A stretch of DNA of 23,908 nucleotides. Origin: a virus. Position 1 is the first letter of the stretch. The number at the start of each line of letters is the position of its first letter. The DNA lies in the IMG/VR virus record IMGVR_UViG_3300020442_001473, positions 1 through 23,908 of that record. One strand, given 5' to 3'. The notes below the pieces were generated by a model. That model saw only the letters and a program-made list of their open reading frames with translations. It ran no database searches and was not told the DNA's origin. Both the position numbers and the translations under genes were made by a program. This document shows positions 20,347-23,908 of this stretch, piece after piece.

Positions 20347-20554
20347 TTGGCGATATAGCGATCATAAAATGAAAGTCAGAGAACAATCACTCAAAGTTTT
20401 GCTTTCTAGGTTCGGTGGAGAAATGGAAGGAGTATGTCCTAAATACACCAGTCAATCAATCTACGAATGTGTTCATGATTGGGTATCTCAAGGAAATATG
20501 AACACCGCAGGGATTGTAAAATATTACGAGGCTTATTATGCAAAAGGTAATTAA
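20333..20554 (+). CDS. Small hypothetical protein
   Basis: A 73-residue soluble protein beginning MSIDDWRYSDHKMKVREQSL with two Cys further on and an aromatic C-terminus (VKYYEAYYAKGN). ATG 20333 is strongly supported by AAGGAGG (20318-20324) eight bases upstream, against the longer upstream in-frame start at 20249. It overlaps the preceding gene by 14 bases and the next by 17. Family not recognised. Confidence 0.75.
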   Translation: MSIDDWRYSDHKMKVREQSLKVLLSRFGGEMEGVCPKYTSQSIYECVHDWVSQGNMNTAGIVKYYEAYYAKGN

Positions 20555-20783
20555 CGTTTTAGCAGTTCTATCATTCTTAGGAACTGCTGGTATTATCGGT
20601 GGAGGAACATTTGTTTATCTTCGTCGTGATGCAATTGCTGAGAGAGTAAAAGATAACATTGCTAATGCAGCAGTGGAAGCAATTTCAGAAGCACTTCCTG
20701 GTATGATGAATGCTGCCATGCCAGAACTACCTAGCACTACTGGCGGTGCTATTCCCCCCACTACAGTATTTCCTACTAAATGA
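20538..20783 (+). CDS. Small membrane-anchored protein
   Basis: An 81-residue protein with one N-terminal transmembrane helix (about residues 5-27, VLAVLSFLGTAGIIGGGTFVY), a basic patch (LRRDAIAERVK) directly after it, an amphipathic Ala/Met-rich helix and a Pro/Thr-rich C-terminus. The positive flank suggests the body lies in the cytoplasm. No family recognised. Neighbours on both sides overlap it (the next by ATGA), so it belongs to the same transcript as the hydrolase and the secreted HExxH protein. Confidence 0.75.
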   Translation: MQKVINVLAVLSFLGTAGIIGGGTFVYLRRDAIAERVKDNIANAAVEAISEALPGMMNAAMPELPSTTGGAIPPTTVFPTK

Positions 20784-21457
20784 AAAAAATTATTATGAGT
20801 TTGTTGGCTGCAGCATCACTGTCTGCTCCAGCACTGGCTGATAACTCTAAGATCACCAAGGGTTACCATACTATGGATGCTATGGGGTGTATGCTACTTC
20901 GAGAGTGTACAGATGGAGTCGATAAAGTCGAAAGTATCGCAAGTATTGCTAGTGAGTATCCCGATAGTAATTTTGATCCTGTTGCTAACGAATTCAACAC
21001 AATGCTCGTCGCTCTTGAGCAGGTCGGAGTTGGGGTGTTTCTAGCAGACTCCAAGTATTTTCCTGTTGGACATCGTGGTGTTTATCACACTGTTGGCAAC
21101 AACTTCTTCCTTAATCGTACCTTTATGCATCGACCACATACTCTCATGAGTGTGATGCGTCATGAAGGATGGCACGCCGCACAAGACTGTATGGCAGGAA
21201 CTATCAAGAATAGTATGATTGCCATCATCAAGAATGAAGAAGATGTACCTAAGATCTGGCAAGAGATTGCTTCTAAAACATATGAGGATATGCCACATGC
21301 AATTCCTTGGGAGAAAGAAGCAACTTGGGCAGGTAAAACTGAAGATATGACGATGAAAGCACTTCAGTCCTGTGCTGCAGGAACTATGTGGAGTGATTAT
21401 GAGCCCACACCTCTGACACGCCAATGGTTAGTTGAAAACGGTTACCTCTCTAAATAA
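20780..21457 (+). CDS. Secreted HExxH zinc-metallopeptidase-like protein
   Basis: A 225-residue exported protein. A signal peptide (KK, hydrophobic core, cleavage after ALA at residue 20) is followed by a domain with VMRHEGWHAAQD, giving HExxH at 128-132, and a later PWEKEATWAG segment with Glu178 and Glu180 in the place of a third zinc ligand. Several Cys residues (37, 43, 137, 198) could form disulfides in the periplasm. This is the zincin active-site layout, but the overall fold is unrecognised, so 'peptidase-like' is the safe call. Position among lysis and membrane genes suggests cleavage of an envelope protein or peptide. The stop codon is within a CTAAATA late-promoter-like motif. Confidence 0.78.
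   Translation: MKKIIMSLLAAASLSAPALADNSKITKGYHTMDAMGCMLLRECTDGVDKVESIASIASEYPDSNFDPVANEFNTMLVALEQVGVGVFLADSKYFPVGHRGVYHTVGNNFFLNRTFMHRPHTLMSVMRHEGWHAAQDCMAGTIKNSMIAIIKNEEDVPKIWQEIASKTYEDMPHAIPWEKEATWAGKTEDMTMKALQSCAAGTMWSDYEPTPLTRQWLVENGYLSK
21450..21456 (+). promoter_or_regulatory. T4-type late promoter candidate (CTAAATA)
   Basis: CTAAATAA (21450-21457) overlaps the stop codon of the HExxH gene, 21 bases before the ATG at 21478. Same form as the element at 490-496. It would give the downstream membrane and nuclease genes a late start. Confidence 0.55.
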
Positions 21458-21477
21458 AGTTGCCTTACCCTAATTCA

Positions 21478-21765
21478 ATGGAATCAAATCCAAAGAAGAA
21501 GGAGGAAACCAAACAGAATAAGTTTGACTGGGCAGATGAAGGTCTGTCGGCATTGGTGCGCGTTGTTATTCTTTCGTGGTCTGCAGCAATACTCACTTTA
21601 AATTATGTGACTATTCCTGGTGTTCCTCAAAAGAATATCGATCCCACATTTATAGCCAGTGTCTTCACCGGAACTTTAGCCACTTTCGGAGTTGTTCCTG
21701 CAAAGAAGGATAAGAAAGAAGAAAAAGATAAACCTGAATTGGAGAAAAAAGAAAAAATAAACTAA
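21478..21765 (+). CDS. Two-pass membrane protein, holin candidate
   Basis: A 95-residue protein with a charged N-terminus, two hydrophobic segments (about residues 27-47, LVRVVILSWSAAILTLNYV, and 57-76, TFIASVFTGTLATFGVVPA) and a highly charged Lys/Glu C-terminus (KKDKKEEKDKPELEKKEK). Size, two passes and charged tail fit a class II holin, which would release the SleB-type hydrolase encoded at 19514. This is inference from architecture. ATG 21478 is preferred over an in-frame TTG at 21460. Confidence 0.7.
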   Translation: MESNPKKKEETKQNKFDWADEGLSALVRVVILSWSAAILTLNYVTIPGVPQKNIDPTFIASVFTGTLATFGVVPAKKDKKEEKDKPELEKKEKIN

Positions 21766-21778
21766 TTGAGGTTAGTCA

Positions 21779-22417
21779 ATGAACTTATCAAAATCATCTT
21801 CACAAGAACCACAAAAACCACAAGAACCATCAGCATCAAAGCATAGTCCATTCAAATGGATTGCTCTTGGTGTTGGTGGTCTTTTTGCTGTAGCACACAT
21901 TGGAGTTCTTGGGCACCTTTTAAAAAAAGAACCACCAGTTCAATCAGTACCTACAATCAATCTACCTAGAGGCCCCTACTCTTCCTACAGGATTAAGGCA
22001 GGAAAGGATGGATATGAAATTGAGTATCGTGCTAATGATCCTAAGATTTTAGAGTCTGAAAGATCACTTGACTTGGACAAAGAAAAGAGAGGTCTTTTTG
22101 GTGGTGGAACTGAGCAACGCACAGAGTATCGTCGTGATCAATACACTATGGAAGGCACCCGTAATATGGGGTCAGGAGGTGCCGTAGCAAACGGTGAGGG
22201 AAAGAGTGCAAAAGACGTAGAGTGTTTGATCGCGGACGCTGGAGCACGATCACAAGGTGCAATGGCAGGGACCGCAATTAGCACTGGAGTTCTTGTTCCT
22301 GCAGTAATGAACATTCCATATATTGGATGGTTGGCAGCAGGATGGGCCACTCTTCTAGGAAATCAAGTAGGAGAATCTATTGGTTCAGAAGTTGGTTCTG
22401 TATTTAATGATTGCTGA
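21779..22417 (+). CDS. Membrane-anchored protein with glycine-rich hydrophobic C-terminus
   Basis: A 212-residue protein. A polar Gln/Pro/Ser N-terminus is followed by a membrane helix (about residues 27-48, WIALGVGGLFAVAHIGVLG), a charged middle region (YRIKAGKDGYEIEYR; SERSLDLDKEKRG), and a C-terminal hydrophobic Gly/Ala region (about 153-205) resembling a glycine-zipper hairpin (GAMAGTAISTGVLVPAVM; LAAGWATLLGN). Two Cys near the end of the middle and at the last residue. Glycine-zipper proteins insert in or bend membranes, so an envelope or virion membrane-interaction role is possible. GAGG lies nine bases before the ATG. Confidence 0.75.
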   Translation: MNLSKSSSQEPQKPQEPSASKHSPFKWIALGVGGLFAVAHIGVLGHLLKKEPPVQSVPTINLPRGPYSSYRIKAGKDGYEIEYRANDPKILESERSLDLDKEKRGLFGGGTEQRTEYRRDQYTMEGTRNMGSGGAVANGEGKSAKDVECLIADAGARSQGAMAGTAISTGVLVPAVMNIPYIGWLAAGWATLLGNQVGESIGSEVGSVFNDC

Positions 22418-22623
22418 TGAATCTCTTCTTGAGACCACTTGTGGATGTTAATGATATAACTTGGAGTATTGTTGTTTCTCTGATAATACTTCTTGCTGGC
22501 GTTTCGTATTACATATATACAATTATGAGTTATGCTTTTGAGGAGTTAGCAGATGCCGGATCAAATCAACAAAAAGGACGCAGATCAGGATCAGATGATA
22601 GCACTGTTGGAACACAGGATTGA
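22417..22623 (+). CDS. Small single-pass membrane protein
   Basis: A 68-residue protein with one transmembrane helix (about residues 15-37, WSIVVSLIILLAGVSYYIYTI) and a Ser/Asp/Gly-rich tail (KGRRSGSDDSTVG). TGATG junction with the preceding stop. Its last 71 bases overlap the next gene in another frame; the tail's low complexity suggests the neighbour's frame is the constrained one there. No family recognised. Confidence 0.65.
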   Translation: MNLFLRPLVDVNDITWSIVVSLIILLAGVSYYIYTIMSYAFEELADAGSNQQKGRRSGSDDSTVGTQD

Positions 22624-22819
22624 AGATACTGAAAAAATGGCAGAAGAACTTCGTGATCGTGTTCGTAAATTAGAACGCTGGGTCTGGGGTGCTGGTGCTG
22701 TAATTACTGCTCTTATAACTATAGTTGGACTAGTCGAAGCAGTAGATTCAAAGGAGATCGATTATGGGCGCAATGGTTCCACCCAGCAGGAAGTCGTGTT
22801 ACAACTTTCGCGTAGTTGA
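22553..22819 (+). CDS. XhlA-like coiled-coil membrane protein
   Basis: An 88-residue protein with an N-terminal coiled coil (about residues 12-42, ALLEHRIEDTEKMAEELRD then RVRKLERWVWG) and one transmembrane helix (about 46-62, GAVITALITIVGLVEAV). This is the layout of XhlA/hemolysin-like proteins that accompany phage holins. ATG 22553 has AGGAG (22541-22545) seven bases upstream, supporting a real gene in spite of the overlap with its predecessor. Its last 56 bases overlap the nuclease gene. Confidence 0.7.
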   Translation: MPDQINKKDADQDQMIALLEHRIEDTEKMAEELRDRVRKLERWVWGAGAVITALITIVGLVEAVDSKEIDYGRNGSTQQEVVLQLSRS

Positions 22820-23225
22820 GATCAATAGAGTTCTTGATGGTGACACAATTGATGTCACCATTGATTTAGGATTTGATCTTTATAAGAAAGAAAGAGTTAG
22901 AGTCGCAGGTGTTGATACACCAGAAAAACGCACCAGAGACTTAGAAGAAAAAGCATTAGGTTATGATGCAACTAACTGGCTCAAGGAGAAACTGGAAGGT
23001 GCTATTTCTGGAGACGATGAGCTCGCAGTTAGAACTGAACTTGTTGGTGGTGTGGGTAAGTATGGTCGCCTTCTTGGTTGGTTATATATTGGAGATGCAG
23101 AAGTATCATTGAATGAACAGATGATTGAAGAAGGTTATGCCTGGGCATATGATGGTGGAACTAAACAAAAAGATTTTGAGGAGTTAAGAGAGATCAGGAG
23201 AGCACATGGCACCCTAGTCGAGTAA
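22764..23225 (+). CDS. Staphylococcal-nuclease-like thermonuclease
   Basis: A 153-residue SNase-fold nuclease: VLDGDTIDV with calcium-site Asp25, RVRVAGVDTPE with Arg46, Asp51 and Glu54, and KYGRLLGWLY with Arg102. These match Asp21, Arg35, Asp40, Glu43 and Arg87 of staphylococcal nuclease, so the full active site is conserved. It hydrolyses DNA and RNA with calcium. No signal peptide is visible, so it acts in the host cell or in the virion, perhaps in host DNA breakdown. ATG 22764 has AAGGAG seven bases upstream. SD-supported start lies within the preceding gene. Confidence 0.92.
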   Translation: MGAMVPPSRKSCYNFRVVEINRVLDGDTIDVTIDLGFDLYKKERVRVAGVDTPEKRTRDLEEKALGYDATNWLKEKLEGAISGDDELAVRTELVGGVGKYGRLLGWLYIGDAEVSLNEQMIEEGYAWAYDGGTKQKDFEELREIRRAHGTLVE

Positions 23226-23228
23226 TTT

Positions 23229-23908
23229 ATGCCACAGATTAATAATATTGATATTGATAACTTAAATATTAGACCACTGAATGTATACGTTCCTTCTAGA
23301 TTAGTACGTGATCCTCCAGTGGCACTTCCCATTTACCCACCTGTAACATCGCAGGTGGGTGTTCCTATTGTCAACATGCCTGGATGTGTAGAGGCTCATA
23401 TTGATAGTGGAGAAAACCAAACTCTCAAAGATGAAGATCCTAAGAACGTTAGGACATTTTGTGATGCAGGAACTCCATCATTCAGTCCAATTGATTATGA
23501 TGCAAATAAATTGGAGTATGAGCATGAGGCACCAGAACCTCCACCAATTGCCCCACCCCAAAAACCTGATGCGCCAGAAGCAAACACACAGACACCTGAA
23601 GTACCCAAGACAGAGGAAAAAGTACCAGAGTGTCCTAGTAGAGCACAGCAATTAAAAAACCCCATAGGGAAGATCCTAGAGGGCAATAAGAAAATTGTTA
23701 ATTATGAGATGGTTGGTAAAGAATGTCTTCCAGTATTTGAGACACTTTCTATTCCTGATCAGATTGTTCAAAACATACCATCAGCAGGTATGGTGACTAC
23801 TACGGCATCAATCGCCGTGGTGGCAACTTCGTCGGCACTGCTTGCAAAACCTCTTGCTGATCTTTTGTTAAAAGTGGTGAAACCGACTGTGAAGAAGGTA
23901 ATGAAGAA
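23229..23908 (+). CDS. Proline-rich protein, probably a virion component (3' end outside window)
   Basis: An open frame from ATG 23229, three bases after the nuclease stop, continues past the window end (226 codons visible). The N-terminal part is mixed (PQINNIDIDNLNIRPLNVYV), the middle is Pro/Glu-rich and disordered-looking (EAPEPPPIAPPQKPDAPEA; TPEVPKTEEKVPECP), and the visible end has an Ala/Val-rich segment (TASIAVVATSSALLAKPLAD) before a Lys-rich stretch. No enzyme motif. Structural role is a guess from composition and position. Confidence 0.8.
   Translation, partial: MPQINNIDIDNLNIRPLNVYVPSRLVRDPPVALPIYPPVTSQVGVPIVNMPGCVEAHIDSGENQTLKDEDPKNVRTFCDAGTPSFSPIDYDANKLEYEHEAPEPPPIAPPQKPDAPEANTQTPEVPKTEEKVPECPSRAQQLKNPIGKILEGNKKIVNYEMVGKECLPVFETLSIPDQIVQNIPSAGMVTTTASIAVVATSSALLAKPLADLLLKVVKPTVKKVMK

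Overview
This window looks like part of the genome of a T4-like myovirus infecting marine picocyanobacteria (Synechococcus or Prochlorococcus). The pointers are a high-light-inducible (Hli) protein gene followed by a second, 35-codon Hli-like gene, T4-type late promoter octamers (TATAAATA at 17816, CTAAATA-type at 490 and 21450) mixed with strong sigma70-type early promoters, all genes on one strand, AT-rich DNA and very tight packing with ATGA or TGATG junctions. I see no transposase, integrase, rRNA, tRNA or CRISPR array.

Layout. (1) 1-908: the end of an upstream gene, two small genes, and a set of degenerate hairpin repeats (about 395-846) closing in a strong terminator (849-879). (2) 909-17793: a block of 22 genes for nucleotide sugars and glycan transfer with essentially no gaps. 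It holds two cytidylyltransferase-fold genes, RfbB and RfbC of the dTDP-6-deoxyhexose route, an RfbH-like 3-dehydratase, a GDP-mannose 3,5-epimerase, a GT10 and two GT11 fucosyltransferase-family enzymes, a GT25 enzyme, several other putative glycosyltransferases, a methyltransferase-like protein, a zinc-type dehydrogenase next to a thiamine-diphosphate E1-like fusion protein, and an ADP-heptose cassette (kinase, epimerase, adenylyltransferase, HAD phosphatase). The only good promoter for this block is at 859-887. (3) 17794-18592: a composite early/late promoter, a structured leader, a secreted beta-barrel-like protein and a small membrane protein, each followed by a terminator. (4) 18593-19493: a micro-operon of six very small genes starting with hli and containing a second Hli-like peptide. 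(5) 19490-23908: a SleB-type cell-wall hydrolase, small membrane proteins, a secreted HExxH protein, a holin candidate, an XhlA-like protein, a staphylococcal-nuclease homologue and the start of a proline-rich protein.

How it may work together. The sugar block supplies parts of several activated-sugar routes (dTDP-6-deoxyhexose, 3-deoxy sugar, GDP-L-galactose, ADP-heptose) plus at least eight candidate transferases, but each route lacks one or more entry enzymes, so host enzymes or phage genes outside the window must complete them. Infection-time remodelling of host lipopolysaccharide, or of a phage glycan, is the natural reading. The right end looks like lysis and envelope genes plus photosynthesis-protective membrane peptides. 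The most unusual regulatory feature is a repeated design in which the -35 box of an early promoter lies in the loop of the terminator of the preceding transcript, with a 17-base spacer to TATAAT (859-887 and 18572-18600), and a close variant at 19490-19546.
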